DNA of 64,000 bases from Protonemura montana (lineage: Eukaryota; Arthropoda; Insecta; Plecoptera; Nemouridae), in the NCBI GenBank assembly GCA_947568835.1, contig OX387607.1, positions 992,001-1,056,000 of the forward strand. The letters run 5' to 3'. A program made the position numbers and the translations under genes. Every line of letters starts with the position of its first letter. The stretch's first letter is position 1. The notes below the pieces were generated by a model. It was not told where the DNA came from. It saw only the letters and a list, made by a program, of their open reading frames with translations, and ran no database searches. Below are positions 35,538-46,916 of the stretch, piece by piece.

Positions 35538-36631
35538 GATCGGTATTGTTGCCATGCGTTTTGTTTTCTGTGAACATTCCGAGGATGGCATTGAGATGTT
35601 ATCGAGTCTTTTGTTTTAGATTTGCAGACATAAACAAGTGTCTCAGAAACAAAATGGACGAAAAGTGCGTCTGATTTTTTTTCTCTCCCTTGCGACTGTG
35701 CTGATAAAGTGAAGCCGCGTTCGGGAATATTCGTGAACGTTCGGGTGTCGCGCGTCATCGCATATATTTCCGTGCTGGTTTCTCGAAGATTCCGAGTCGA
35801 GAATCGCAGAGCCGGGCTTCGAACTTGGGTCCATTCGAACTCGGCCCACGTGAACGCCTTATAGAACTGAGTCATTCAACCCCGGGAAGGGGAGGTTACT
35901 GTGACGTCGCTTAACACATTCTAATCAGTGAGTCACTCTTAGCGATAGTGAAGAGTTGGTCATCCAAGTATATTCTGGTTGCACGAGAGATTAAAGCTTC
36001 TTCAGTTTTAACACAGATACATTGTAGCGATCATTCATCATACTTGGAGCAATGTTGAGTGAAGCCGGTGCCGGAGGATGTTGTGACAAGGGATGATGGA
36101 TGTGTTTAAAGATGCCGCGCCGGGACTCGAAGAATGGGGTGTTCCGACGTCCCGAGACAAATATTGTGAAAAGGCTTTACTAATCGACGGGGAAATGGAC
36201 GAAAATGAGGGTGAAATTTGGGGAAATCGGAGGTGAAATCGGAGGTAAAATCGGCTTCACATTATGGGTTGGCGAAGGGTTGTAGCAACGACATTCTTTC
36301 CATCTTAAGGGAGCTTCAAGACGCATTCGACCTCAAGCAATCGTAAAACCGAGCTCGCGTACAACGACGTCGTGAAAAATGTGGAGTAGCTCTATCAAAT
36401 CCAGATCCAGGAAATCAAAGTGATGGACGATTTGATCGCAGACAGATGATCTTGGATTGACGATTTCTTGGGAAGACATTGGCTTGATTCCTCACACTCT
36501 GCTTCAAGCATGTTTACTTCTCGGGTGAAAATTAGCGAGACGAGGCAAAGAAAGATTGGAATCTTGGCAGAGACACTTCGAGAATATTCGACGATTGGTG
36601 TTCAACAGAGTTGGCGGTAATTGTGACAAGA

Positions 36632-37198
36632 ATAGGGCAGGTCAGGGCAGGGATAGGGCAGGTAGAGATAGGGCAGGTCAGGGTAGGGATAGGGCAGGTC
36701 AGGGATAGGGCAGGTCAAGGCAGGGATAGGGCAGGTAGGGATAGGACAGGTCAAGGTAGGGATAGGGCAGGTCAGGGCAGGGATAGGGATAGGACAGGTC
36801 AGGGTAGGGATATGTCAGGGATAGGGCAGGTAGGGATAGGACAGGTCAGGGTAGGGATATGTCAGGGATAGGGCAGGTAGGGATAGGACAGGTCAAGGTA
36901 GGGATAGGGCAGGTCAGGGATAGGGCATGTCAGGGATAGGACAGGTCAGGGCAGGGACAGGACAGGTAGAGATAGGGCAGGTCAGGGCAGGTAGGGATAG
37001 GGCAGGTCAGGGCAGGAATAGGGCAGGGCAGGTAGGAATAGGGCAGGTTAGGGATAGGACAGGTCAAGGTAGGTATAGGGCAGGGATAGGGCAGGTCAGG
37101 GATAGGACAGGTTAAGGCAGGGATAGGAAAGGTATGGGATAGAACAGGTTAGGGATAGGTCAGGGTAGGGATAGGATAGATCAGGGTAGGGATAGGGA
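36632..37198 (+). repeat. degenerate G-rich AGGGATAGGGCAGGTC array
   Basis: About 570 bp are made of GGGATA, GGGCAGGT and GGTCAG words in varying order. Frequent G3 runs within short distances make the plus strand prone to G-quadruplexes. It resembles the pentamer array at 22806 in base composition but not in unit. Confidence 0.9.
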
Positions 37199-37837
37199 AG
37201 GACAAGCTTTGGCTCTAGCAAGAACCAAGTTTTGGAAGTAGGAAAGTCATGGAAATGCAGGGAAATCGGGGAAGTTGATCAGAGAAATTGGATCGAACCC
37301 GGGACCTCCCGAATGCGTCCGCGACATGATCCGAGTGTAATTACTTCAAAGTCCTTCTGTAAGCTGACACATTACAGCAGGTACGGTAAGCTTCTTAAAT
37401 CTCGGTGTGAATTTCATTCCCCGCAAAGCGGTGGCCGTCAAGACCCATGAAAGCGAATTCTAAGTCGACTCAGGCAACTTTTGATCGCTCTTGTGTACTT
37501 CGAGTTTGTACACTGCTAGGACGACATCGACACTGAATTGGAGTCCATTACGCGAGGAAGAGGACATCCGGTCGCGAACAGTGGTCGCCAATCTCAAGAC
37601 GCATGCTAATTAAGCCGGGGCTATTACAGGTAATTCAGCTCTTGTAACTTGCAAGTGTATCGACGTTGGCACTGGAATGCAGGCGCCAAAACCACGGGGA
37701 AATACAGAGGAATTTAAAAATAGTGTGTTATGCCATGAATATCTTCGAATAAAAGTAACATTGATGTCTCTTTTCAGTTCCGTGATTACTTCAGTTTGAA
37801 AAGAAGCCCCTTATACATATAATACAGCATCAATATC
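37199..37837. other. unique spacer with tRNA-SINE remnant
   Basis: GGATCGAACCCGGGACC (37290-37306) is a B box on the minus strand, probably the head of a decayed tRNA-derived SINE. No gene is recognised. Confidence 0.45.
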
Positions 37838-38030
37838 ATAGATGAAATCTTATTTAAATTGCAAACGCTTGCAATGCGCGGGGTATTTTATTATTATGAA
37901 CACTATAACCGTCTCAAAAATTGATGTTCAAACGGGAATCAAACGGGGATCAAACGGGAATCAAACGGGAATCAAACGGGGATCAAACGGGGATCAATTT
38001 TTGAGACGGTTTTAGTGTTCATATAATAAT
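37838..38030. mobile_element. inverted-end element lacking the tRNA core
   Basis: The outer tail (GATGAAATCTTATTTAAATT, CAAACGCTTGCAATGCGCGG, GGTATTTTATTATTA) is followed by end CACTATAACCGTCTCAAAAA, seven 11-bp units (GATCAAACGGG with GAATC variants) and the inverted end TTTTTGAGACGGTTTTAGTG. The 11-bp array occupies the place of the tRNA-like core. Confidence 0.7.
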
Positions 38031-39580
38031 AAAAAGCATCCATATCATTTGATACCATTCTTCGCCTTGATGCATTTATGTTGCAGGCGCCTGACATCGA
38101 ATTCCCCCATTTTGTTGTTAAATAATTGAATAAAACCTCACTGCTGCCTAGAAGCGAACAAAAAGAGACATCAGATACAAGATGAACGAGCAGATATTTG
38201 CCTGCGATACAAAATTAAGGTCTACCCGTCCCGACTTCCCCGCGTGGCAAATATTTTACGTCCGCTACGAACAAATTTCGTTTACAGGGAATGAAAAAAT
38301 TGTGTTTGAAAAGACAGACTATAAGGGAAGTAAGGAAGGACGGAAGGACGGAAGGAAATAAGGTAAGACTTTGCCGGGGTAAATAATTCGGCAGCTGCAA
38401 TCCGAAACCGGCAGATGGCTGGCCATCTTGAGATCTACACGAGCTAGACAAAGACACGACATACGGGGACCGTGCGAGTGCAAGCGAGACAGGTATATAG
38501 AAACACAGGTATAGAGAAACCACGAGGGCGATACAGATGGAAAGAAAATACTTAATACGCACCGATCGAGAAAGATGGGAGATTTGAATGGGGAACGTGT
38601 GCGAGTGAGATCGATAGGTTATTTGTTATAAATAAAAGAGGATTTGTTGCAACAGAGATGGAAGTATTTAGGGTTGGCATTATTCGTTTGTATGTCACCT
38701 GCCCCCCCCCCCCTCTCCCCCCCACTTTGCTGCGTCGGCCGCCAAAGGGTCTTACGCACACCTTGCATTTAGGCGCACTGTCAGACGCATGTTGTTTCCG
38801 GAACGCATCGCCAGGAAGGCAATAATAACAAGCAATTTGATTCGGGTAGAACATGAATTGCTATGGCGTCGGTCATGTTTTAGAGCGAACATATAAATGA
38901 TTGCGTTCGATAGGCGGTTTATGGAATTTTAAAAGTTTTAATTGGGCACAAGGTTCGGTGCGTCTTTATTTAGTTCTGAATAATTAGCGAGTATCGCCAC
39001 GAGATGGCATGTGCGTCGCTTGGATGCGATGGATATTTAGATATGGTGCTGAACCATTGTTGACCATTGTTGACCATTGTTGACCGTTGTTTTATTTTAT
39101 TTTGACATTTCGTTTGTAAATTCACGGAAAAAAATTGGTTGTTACTTATAAAGAAGCCCACATATGTAAAACGTGTAAAATTATTGTAATCTGAAACGTA
39201 GAGAAAATATTGCAAGTACCTAAGTCTAAAACTGAATGGCCTGGGAATGTAGCATTGCATTTGTTTTTCAAAAAAACACTAACACTATGACACTACACGC
39301 AAGGGCAACGGATTTTCCACGAGCATTTTTCCGTGTATTTTTCCACAAGTCAGTTCCGTGTCGATCAACGCCCCCCCCCCCCCCCCCCCCCCCCCCCTCC
39401 TGTCGGCGTCCACAGAAATCAATAGCACTGTTTGCAAACTACTTTCGAACGGCAATTTTCAGCTGATGTTGCCTCGAGCTTTCGCTGTCCACGGGTGGAC
39501 GGACGAAGTGAGGTTATAGGTTAGGTTATTATTAGGTGACATTGACGCACATAGAATTACATGGACAAGAAACTTAATTT
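38031..39580. other. unique DNA with C-tracts
   Basis: No gene is recognised. A 27-C run lies at 39371-39397 and shorter C runs at 38701-38725. TTGACCATTGT repeats three to four times at 39057-39090, and an AAGGACGG-type purine tract lies near 38330-38360. Confidence 0.5.
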
Positions 39581-39996
39581 CGATATCAAGCGCCGATGTC
39601 AACAGCCGATGTCAAGCGCCGATGTCAAGCGCCAATGTCAACAGCCGATGTCAAGCGCCGATGTCAAGCGCCGATATCAAGAGCCGATGTCAAGCGCCGA
39701 TGTCAAGCGCCGATGTCAAGCGCCGATGTCAAGCGCCGATGTCAAGCGCCGATGTCAAGCGCCGATGTCAACAGCCGATGTCAAGCGCCGATGTCAAGCG
39801 CCGATATCAAGAGCCGATGTCAAGCGCCGATGTCAAGCGCCGATGTCAAGCGCCGATGTCAACAGCCGATGTCAAGCGCCGATGTCAAGCGCCGATGTCA
39901 ACAGCCGATGTCAAGCGCCGATGTCAAGCGCCGATGTCAAGCGCCGATGTCAAGCGCCGATGTCAAGCGCCGATGTCAAGCGCCGATGTCAACAGC
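39581..39996. repeat. 13-bp minisatellite, 32 copies
   Basis: The unit AAGCGCCGATGTC, with AACAGCC and GATATCAAGAGCC variants, fills 416 bp at a constant 13-bp period. No frame has a stop, so all three plus-strand frames are open, each repeating a 13-residue pattern. Such simultaneous opening marks a repeat artefact. Confidence 0.95.
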
Positions 39997-40492
39997 TTTG
40001 CGTGGATCACGCGTTCAATCCATACAATGAGTGACATGACAGGCAAAGAATGGTGAAGTGGATTGAATCCACGCGACGAATTCGCCAATCATTATTATCG
40101 ATCTTCATCGAAAAAAATTGGAAGTTAGGTTCACAGAAATTGCTTTCAATGGGAAAATATGGTCGGAAAGAGATTAAAAGCATCTTTAGAGAACTGAAAG
40201 TACAGGAAGAAGCAAGGGGGGGACTAGACCCTCCCTAAAATAACATATCAACGCTCATTTACAAAGCAAATCAAAACGGCGTTCAGGAAGGCTGTACTCT
40301 AAAAACAAAAGACCGCGTTTGGAGGGGGGTGACGGGGGGGGGGGGGAGGGGGGGGGGGATTAAAATTTCGCGTAATCAAAGGCACCAGCTTAGCCGCGCA
40401 AAACGTGTTATTATTTCTAATATAAGCTGCGTCGGGCTCTAAGTAAAGTCTTGCTGACTTCATTTAGACCGGCAAGAACCGTGTTCTAGCGT
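39997..40492. other. unique spacer with G-tracts
   Basis: No gene is recognised. G-tracts lie at 40334-40358 (13 and 11 G around one A). Confidence 0.5.
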
Positions 40493-40775
40493 TTAGCGAG
40501 TTAACTCGCTTTTGTGACTTTTCATGTTCAAAAAATCTCCGTCAATGTTTACCTCAAGGATTGATAAACACGTAACAATATTAAAAAGCGAGTAACCTAC
40601 GAGAAATATCGAAATTAAATTTCAGACGACAGTGGCTCCACTTAACGTGATGTTCCGGTACTCTGCATTTTTGTCGGTAAGGTAGTCATTTGGCGGCCAT
40701 CTTTCACGCAGAGACTGTAACATTGACGTTGTTTCTCTAACTAGAACCTGCACTCAACGGTTGTAGGGCTGCAAG
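40493..40775. mobile_element. dispersed palindromic repeat, one-arm copy
   Basis: Homologous to 60890-61150: TTAACTCGCTTTTGTGACTT, GCGAGTAACCTACGAGAAAT, then CAGTGGCTCCACTTAACGTG and TTTGGCGGCCATCTTTCACG. It contains the loop and one arm of the palindrome. No coding content; class unknown. Confidence 0.75.
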
Positions 40776-40792
40776 TAAAGTCTTGCTACATT

Positions 40793-41113
40793 TTTTTTTA
40801 ATTATTAACAACACTATAACCGTCTCAATAATTGATGGCCAAATGCGGACTCCTTGCAGAACTGTCATTCTCATCAAATACACAAGAATCGTCTCAAAAA
40901 GCCAGTGTCCAAGTAGCTCAATGGTTCAGAGCAACACCCGCGACAGGCGGAGATCGGGGTCCAAGTAGCTCAATTGGTTAGAGCAACACCCGCGATAGGT
41001 GGAGATCGGGGTTCGAGTTTGGGCATCAATTTTTGAGACGGTTATAGCGTTATTAATAATAAAATACCCCGCGCATTGCAAGCGTTTGCAATTTAAATCA
41101 GATTTCATCCTAT
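40793..41113 (+). mobile_element. inverted-end element with two tRNA-like units
   Basis: End ACACTATAACCGTCTCAATA on the left and TTTTTGAGACGGTTATAGCG on the right. Inside lie a partial inner segment (AACTGTCATTCTCATC), two tandem tRNA-like units and, outside on the right, the usual tail with ATTGCAAGCGTTTGCAAT. Confidence 0.7.
40907..41025 (+). pseudogene. tandem tRNA-like pair, both incomplete
   Basis: The first unit (40907-40958) ends at GATCGGG and lacks the T arm. The second (40959-41025) has a more canonical D loop (CAATTGGTTAGAGC) and a B box but lost about six bases (TCCGCG) from the T-stem 3' side. This is the same T-arm-less tandem type as at 27849-28077, arising independently on the other strand. 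Confidence 0.65.
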
Positions 41114-41999
41114 TACTTGTGATATTCATTTAGCGCGTCAAGATTGTTGTTCTTGCGTTCAAAGCATCGAGCGTCGGGGAAACTGATTACAAGTCAACCG
41201 CCGCCAGTTTGTAGATCTGCTCGAACACTGAAGTGAGATCCTGAACTGCGTCTGTGAAAGTAGATTTTATATAGCGACGTACATTGAGCGTCCCGAGCCC
41301 AGAGTTGAATGCCGATGCTCACGGCAAGGATACTGGAAAGTTGGAAGAGTTATCCATCCTGAAATTACCTTCAAGAATTTATCGACTTGATTGGCCGTTA
41401 CTTGACAGACGCACGACCATTATTTATCGCCTCGCTAGTTTCGATAATGCACTTTGGCCAAACGCTCAACGTCAAATTACGCGTTCGACTTTTTTTTTTT
41501 TTTTTTTTTTACAACGGTATTATATTTAAATTGTGCCTCCAATTATCGTTGTTTCTCGGAAGTGCTGACCATCGATGCTTTCGTCAGATACCTGAACTAA
41601 AGGTGCTCCGTAGAGAATCAATTACACGTCTGTTGCATAACCATTATGAGGTCATGTGATCAGCACCATTTACTGGCTGACAAACCTTCACAACCCCACA
41701 TCGAAGAGATGACTGAATTAAGATGGAAAGTGAGACATGAGTCGAGTTGTCGCCCTGAAGCGAGCGTTGAACAGATGTGACAGATCAAATTCAAGTGTTG
41801 AATGCGGTTTTATGACTGGAGTGGGACTTTCAGTTTCATTTCATTTATTGCTGTGGACAGGTACATATCTGTATGAGGTTGATAATAATAATGGTAAGAT
41901 AGTATATAATAATTATTCTTCATTGTGGAGGGCCAGGGGGCCATGGTGTGTTGTTGCGCCGATATCTCGGGATTTCATTTCAGAAAATACATAATACAT
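41114..41999. other. unique intergenic DNA
   Basis: No gene is recognised. A T-run of 21 lies at 41490-41510. Confidence 0.5.
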
Positions 42000-42268
42000 T
42001 AGTTTTTAAGTTATTGACCCTGATTATTTTATTTAGATGCATTTAGGAAGCTTGAACTAAGTAATTGCTATAATTTTATGTGGTTCTTTTGTTATTGGAA
42101 AATTGTCAGGACTGCTCTAACCCTTGATAAAGTAACAGGTACAAGTTACGAAACGTTGGGAAATTCAGTTGTTCTTTACTTAGCATTGAAAACCCAGTTG
42201 AAATAGTTTTTGTTAAAACTAGTGCTAAGTTTACATTAAGTAGACATGAGTCTAAAAACCATCATATT
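42000..42268 (+). mobile_element. Penelope-like element fragment
   Basis: GACCCTGATTATTTTATTTA, TTAGGAAGCTTGAACTAAG, TTTTATGTGGTTCTTTTGTT, the ribozyme-like motif, AACCCAGTTGAAATAGTTTT and TAGACATGAGTCTAAAAACC follow in the same order as on the minus strand of 53287-53730. It is a single-direction copy without the fold-back. Confidence 0.62.
42117..42168 (+). ncRNA. hammerhead-like motif, U-A core variant
   Basis: CTAACCC, TTGATAA, A, GTAAC, AGGTACAA loop, GTTAC, GAAAC, GTT, GGG. Positions 3 and 8 are U and A, still able to pair, and the cleavage-site base is U instead of C. Stem I CCC/GGG is intact. Confidence 0.45.
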
Positions 42269-42512
42269 CCTCGAGGTTGTGATGGAGGTTATGGATGAGG
42301 AGGTTTCGTAGGAGTCGAAGGCGTTGGGTGGATTCTTTGATGTGGTTGGGGATATGGTTGTATATTTTTGTACATAAGTAGGGTCTTTGTAGAGGACTTT
42401 TTTATGAAGGAAATGATTGCACGCAAGTTTGATAGTGACACCGGATTGAAAAAAAGATGGGACATCAACTTCATCACAAACTTGTCGAATCTGTTCACAA
42501 ATGGCACCGCGA

Positions 42513-43468
42513 TTGATTGATTTGTGGTGTTTAACGACGCACTGTTTTGACATCTGGTCATGCGGCACTGGTCTAATGGCGTCGGTGAATGAGTGGATGA
42601 GGATGATGATGAACCTAACCTAGCCTAGAAGGGAGGAGGGGAAACCCGGTGCCGGCACTTAACCTACTCCTGTCGAAGAGCACCAAGGGGCCACCGGCTT
42701 AACGTCCCTTCTATTGTGGACCGGGTAGCGGTTCCATGCTGCCACCAGAGGTTAAGGGATCTGGATCCTGTTTCCTGAAGGAATAATTTAGAAGTCGGTA
42801 GACATGATCGGCGGAAGGCTCGTGGGCGACTTTGTGAAAAGTCTATACGTGATAAGCAAAGTATTTGGTGAACTGAGATGTTCATCATAAGTCTAAATTC
42901 TAAAACTACACCAAGTAAGTAAAAAGACTTACATTTTCTAGAAGATCTGGACACGTCCGTACTAGAGCGAGGATGAGCAGAGAGTGTCTTTTGGTTTAGC
43001 TGGACAATGTTTCGTGCCATCAAATCGGGGTTCACATTGCTAACTCAAGAGACACTTGGTGGGAGGGTGCAAGTTGAAATGCCTAAATGCAGGTGTGACT
43101 TAATTGATTTATGATTGTATTTTCAAAGCGCGCGGAGCAACGACCGACGAAGCATCATCCCTTGTTCAAAGAGAAAAGAATTTGGAAAGTGTTATTGATT
43201 CTAAAAAGTACCTGTCCGCTCCATGACACTTCCGAAGGACGGTACAACTCGAACAACAGGATTCCTCCACAAATCCATGCTGTCGAGAGGTTGATAAGCA
43301 AGGCGAGTGAAGTTGCTGTACTAACTTTCATCCCTCCAACCTCTCTCCCGAACAGAACTGGTCATGTGTATGATGGTCACCCATCCAATACCTGACTCAG
43401 CGCAGTGTTGCTTAACTTCGGTGATCTAACGAGAACCAGTGTTTCCAACACGGCAAACCGTTCTGTAG
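42513..43468 (-). mobile_element. 5S-type SINE split by a 517-bp insertion
   Basis: 42513-42711 holds the tail and half of the body (ending AACGTCCCTTC on the plus strand). 43229-43468 resumes at CTTCCGAAGGACGG and continues through the 36-bp module, one promoter unit, the 5S head (TTCGGTGATCTAACGAGAAC) and GGCAAACCGTTC. The two halves match one contiguous SINE once the segment between them is removed, with CTTC present on both sides. Confidence 0.8.
42712..43228. mobile_element. 517-bp insertion inside the SINE, unclassified
   Basis: It is flanked by a 4-bp direct repeat, CTTC (42708-42711 and 43229-43232), which would be the target-site duplication. The ends show weak inverted similarity (TGGACCGGG near the left, TGGAGCGGA in the reverse complement of the right). 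No ORF has a recognisable transposase or polymerase. A short non-autonomous DNA transposon is the simplest reading, but the similarity is too weak for a firm call. Confidence 0.55.
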
Positions 43469-45937
43469 CGACGTCGATAAACTGCCTCCCAACAACGCGT
43501 AATATAAATCAACATGCATGTAATTGTATGCCTCTATGTAATTTCGCGTGGGTTGCAATGCACATGCACTAAAATGCATCATGCCCTGCAAGTTGCATTA
43601 TCAGACGTGCGCACTCGCGTCTAATGCGTTGCACAATGCAGCGGACAGAGCACGTGACTTTGTCGAATGACCTCACGCCTTCAGCGCGGGGAATGCATCA
43701 CTTAAATGCACTTGGCTTGGTGCATTGCAAAGTGCAATTGCACTAAGATGCGTTTTGAGGAAAAACTCAGTGCGATTAAGGGAAGGAAATCAGATGGCGT
43801 GTAATTCAGTGGCTCTATGCATTTCATGGCATGTACCTCTTCTCGCCGCAGAAGTTTCATATGAATTATTTCTTAAAGATGTTCAACAGCAGGATTTTGC
43901 TCCCGAATCTTCCCAGATTCCCTATGTTTGTCGTCCATGTTAATGGCATGCCGTGAAACTATCGAGGAACAAGTTCCGATATCACTTTCCAAACTTCATA
44001 AAATACAAGCAAACTGACACCTTCTGGGCAAGGAAACTACTCATTCCCAATTTCTTTCAGCCAAATTTCACGCTCTTAATCCCCAGGATAATCCTAGATA
44101 AGTTGGGAGCGTAATCTTCTCAATGTCTTAAATACTTCACCGAGATGAGATGAGATGAGATTATGTCTTAGAATGTCCTGTTTTAGAGACTTCCTATTGA
44201 ACGCTTGAACTTGAACTTGACCAAGCTGCCATGGCGTCCAATGTTGACCATAGGGTATACTTTTACACCCGTGTTGATCATTTCTGTCTTGGCTTAAATC
44301 TACACCCAATGTATGCGCACGCTTACAATACGGGGTACTTTTACACTTAACACCCTTTCCGTGTTCAATCCACGGAAGTCTCAAGGTGTGAAGTGACGTA
44401 ATCTTGTCCACATAATCTAGAATCGGATTCATTCACCTTTCATCGCCAAGCAAACGTTGAATCAAATCGATTATATCAGCGTAAACAAAACACAAACTTA
44501 AATCTGTGAGAATCGAATTGCACCGAATTGGCACGCGCCGATTCAAACGGATTCGGCTACAAATTAAAGCTATAATAATACAAGATTTTCACCCGAACAT
44601 ACCAACTTACCGCAACGCGAGCTCGCCGGGTGCATTCATAAAATGCAAGCAGATCGATTAGACGCAACAAAGGCAAAGTCCGTTAATCCAATTGTTTGTC
44701 CCACACGCATTAACACTTGAGTCCAGCGCGGAAATCACTGCAGTTTCGCTCAGCTGTTCAACGTTCGACAGAATTAGAAGGCACCGTTTTAGAAGGCACA
44801 GTTTAAAAAAATACGGTTCAGAACAAGTGGCGATCGCTGCTTGTTGTTTAATTATGTCTTATTGTTCAAACTGGTCACGCGTATGAAAGTGCGGCCGAGA
44901 AAGCCGAATCAAGACTTCACTTCGATACGGAATTATAATCAAGACTGATTATATACTGTGAAAAGCTGGAAAAAATCAAGTTCCCTGATTACCTGAAAGC
45001 CTATACGTGAACCGCGGTAGCCAGCTCTGCAAACATAACCAAAGTCTGGGTAAATACAGCGAAGCGGAAAATTAATATATTACCAATATTTCGTAGGTAA
45101 ATTCCGAGCTACTCTAGAACCGTGTTTCCAGTACATCGCTGAGTAAATTTGAAATTGCGAATTACGATCGAGTTTGTTTGGAAACGCGAATCGTCCTCAG
45201 CGAAATGTGATCTGGAAGCGATTGAACGTTTCAACTCTATAAACCAACGCAGAGACCTTCAACTGTTTCAATGACGTGGCCAATATGGCCGCTGTAAAAT
45301 GGGCGTGATGAACGTTATCTGCGAAAACAGATGCATGTAATTCGCTGCAATTACAAGTGAACGCTTGCATAATGCACTTATAAATGCAGGTGCACTTTAC
45401 GCGGCTAAATGCATTGCAGATAAAAGACATCGAAAGAACGATGTCTCGGTGTGAATTCACTGGCAGAAATTAATTGTGTTGACTTCTTTTTTAAAATCCC
45501 CGTGAGATTTCGAGTGAAGCATCTACGATGAATTTATCGATCCTTGTGATCTATAAACCTTTCACCCCCGAGCTACTTGGGGGAATGTAACCAATCTAAC
45601 CTAACCTAACTTAACTAACTTCTGCACGAATGGAAGACCTGCGCGAGGAAATGAACCGAGAAAATGGGAAATCTAGAATGAAACCGGCCAGCGAAGTGCA
45701 GGGAAATCTTTTCAATGTATTTGTGCCAATTTCCACGATCAATTCCCGTAGAATGAGTCTAAAAATGAGCTGAAAACTGAAGAATTCGCAGGTAAAATGA
45801 ATACAAATACCATTCGAATCGATCAGCACGCGATGATCGTTTCGGTCGAGTGACTAGCGCGACTAAAACGCATCGACATTACCGGAAGACATGCGTGACA
45901 CGCACGCCAGGAATGCGTCGACAACATACACGCATAT
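43469..45937. other. unique DNA, TGCA-rich patches, telomere-like run
   Basis: No gene is recognised. Words such as TGCAT, ATGCA and TGCAC are over-represented at 43500-43800 and 45320-45425. A run of about three CCTAA units lies at 45597-45612, and a hairpin CCCCCGAG/CTTGGGGG at 45566-45587. Confidence 0.45.
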
Positions 45938-46140
45938 AAAATCTTATTTAAATTGCAAACGCTTGCAATGCGCGGGGTATTTTATTATTAACAACACTAG
46001 AACCGTCTCAAAAATTGATGCCCAAACGCGGACTCGAACCCCGATCTCCACCTGTCGCGGGTGTTGCTCTGAACCATTGAGCTATCTGGACACTGGCGTT
46101 TTGAGAAGATTTTAGTGTATTTGATGAGAATGACAGATCT
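45938..46140 (-). mobile_element. inverted-end element with tRNA-like core
   Basis: Tail (AATCTTATTTAAATTGCAAA, CGCTTGCAATGCGCGGGGTA), end ACACTAGAACCGTCTCAAAAA, tRNA-like unit, inverted end GTTTTGAGAAGATTTTAGTG, then the inner segment GATGAGAATGACAG. Same layout as at 26425-26720 in opposite orientation. Confidence 0.7.
46019..46091 (-). tRNA. tRNA-like sequence, probably a pseudogene
   Basis: A 73-nt copy of the family cloverleaf with intact B box. The acceptor 5' strand has one change (CAGATAGC instead of CAAGTAGC when read on the minus strand), weakening the stem. Confidence 0.45.
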
Positions 46141-46229
46141 CCAAGGAGTAGAACCAAGAGGCTGTGAATATCACAGCCTGTCAAACTCGAATAACTCCAA
46201 TTTGACGTTGGATGCGTTGATGTATTAGG
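46141..46229. mobile_element. outer segment shared with 26425-26575
   Basis: CTCCAAGGAGTAGAACCAAG, AGGCTGTGAATATCACAGCC and GTCAAACTCGAATAACTCCA match the reverse complement of the region left of the tRNA-like unit at 26606. They show that the family extends beyond the inverted ends. Confidence 0.65.
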
Positions 46230-46372
46230 ATGAAATCTTATTTAAATTGCAAACGCTTGCAATGCGTGGGGTATTTTATTATTAACAACACTATAACCGT
46301 CTCACATAATTGATGCCCAAACGCGGAGATCAATTTTTGAAACGATTATAGTGTTGTTAATAATAAAATAAC
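46230..46372. mobile_element. inverted-end element, minimal copy without core
   Basis: The tail is followed by TTATTATTAACAACACTATA, ACCGTCTCA, a short centre of about 30 bp (GATGCCCAAACGCGGAGATC) and the inverted end TGAAACGATTATAGTGTTGT, TAATAATAA. The ends are nearly perfect inverted repeats of about 29 bp, so this behaves like a miniature fold-back element. Confidence 0.75.
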
Positions 46373-46916
46373 ACACATATATGTGTACACCTAATAAAAC
46401 AGCATCGAGTAACGCGCGGTTTGCCGCGGGGAAGTTTGGTTCGCGTGGCTGGTGCAGTTGACGAGGCGAACAAAAGTCGCGATCTGCGAGCGAACTTTGG
46501 TGGCAACAGTAAAGATTTTACACGGCGTCAAACTCGCGGGAAAACCGGAAAATCGGAGAAAAACAAGTCGGGAAAATCCGATGAGAACGATAACTGCAAT
46601 GTGCTATTACTGAACTGTAAAAAGGAGATGGGTTTTTAGCATAATGCAACAAACGAAGACCGAGACGCGATCCAATATGAGTTCAGGAAGTTCAGCCAAA
46701 CGGTCAGGTGTCACGCGTTGAATGGCAGCGACGGAACATCACGCATAACACGTACGCAGTTGGCACAAACACGCGCTGGCTCAACGTTTGGCAAGATTAT
46801 ATTGCAACCAAACATAACCAACATCGCTAAACATCAGACGCACTTTCTGGACAACACCGATCAAACCCCGAGGTACGCGTGACCAGAGAATCCAGCAACT
46901 CAACTTTTTACAAGAG
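46373..46916. other. unique spacer
   Basis: No gene or repeat is recognised. Confidence 0.5.

Larger units (their letters stand above)
32936..36631. other. unique intergenic DNA
   Basis: No gene is recognised. Small items: a 10-bp-stem hairpin at 34147-34174, an A-run at 35026-35044 and a 12-bp unit (GTCCGTCAAATC) repeated four times at 35490-35537. Several 60-95-codon frames and one of 212 codons (35237-35875, minus) show no domain; the last partly reads through the 12-bp repeat. Confidence 0.45.

Noticed and set aside
39561..40056. Three overlapping plus-strand ORFs of 144-157 codons
   Set aside because: A stop-free 13-bp unit opens all three frames with the same peptide repeat; a repeat artefact.
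42712..43228. Solo LTR reading of the SINE-splitting insert (TGTGG...TGACA)
   Set aside because: A TG...CA border would not leave a matching duplication; the CTTC repeat fits the wider border better.
45597..45620. Telomere or interstitial telomere tract
   Set aside because: Only about three CCTAA units followed by degenerate CTTAA/CTAA; too short to call.
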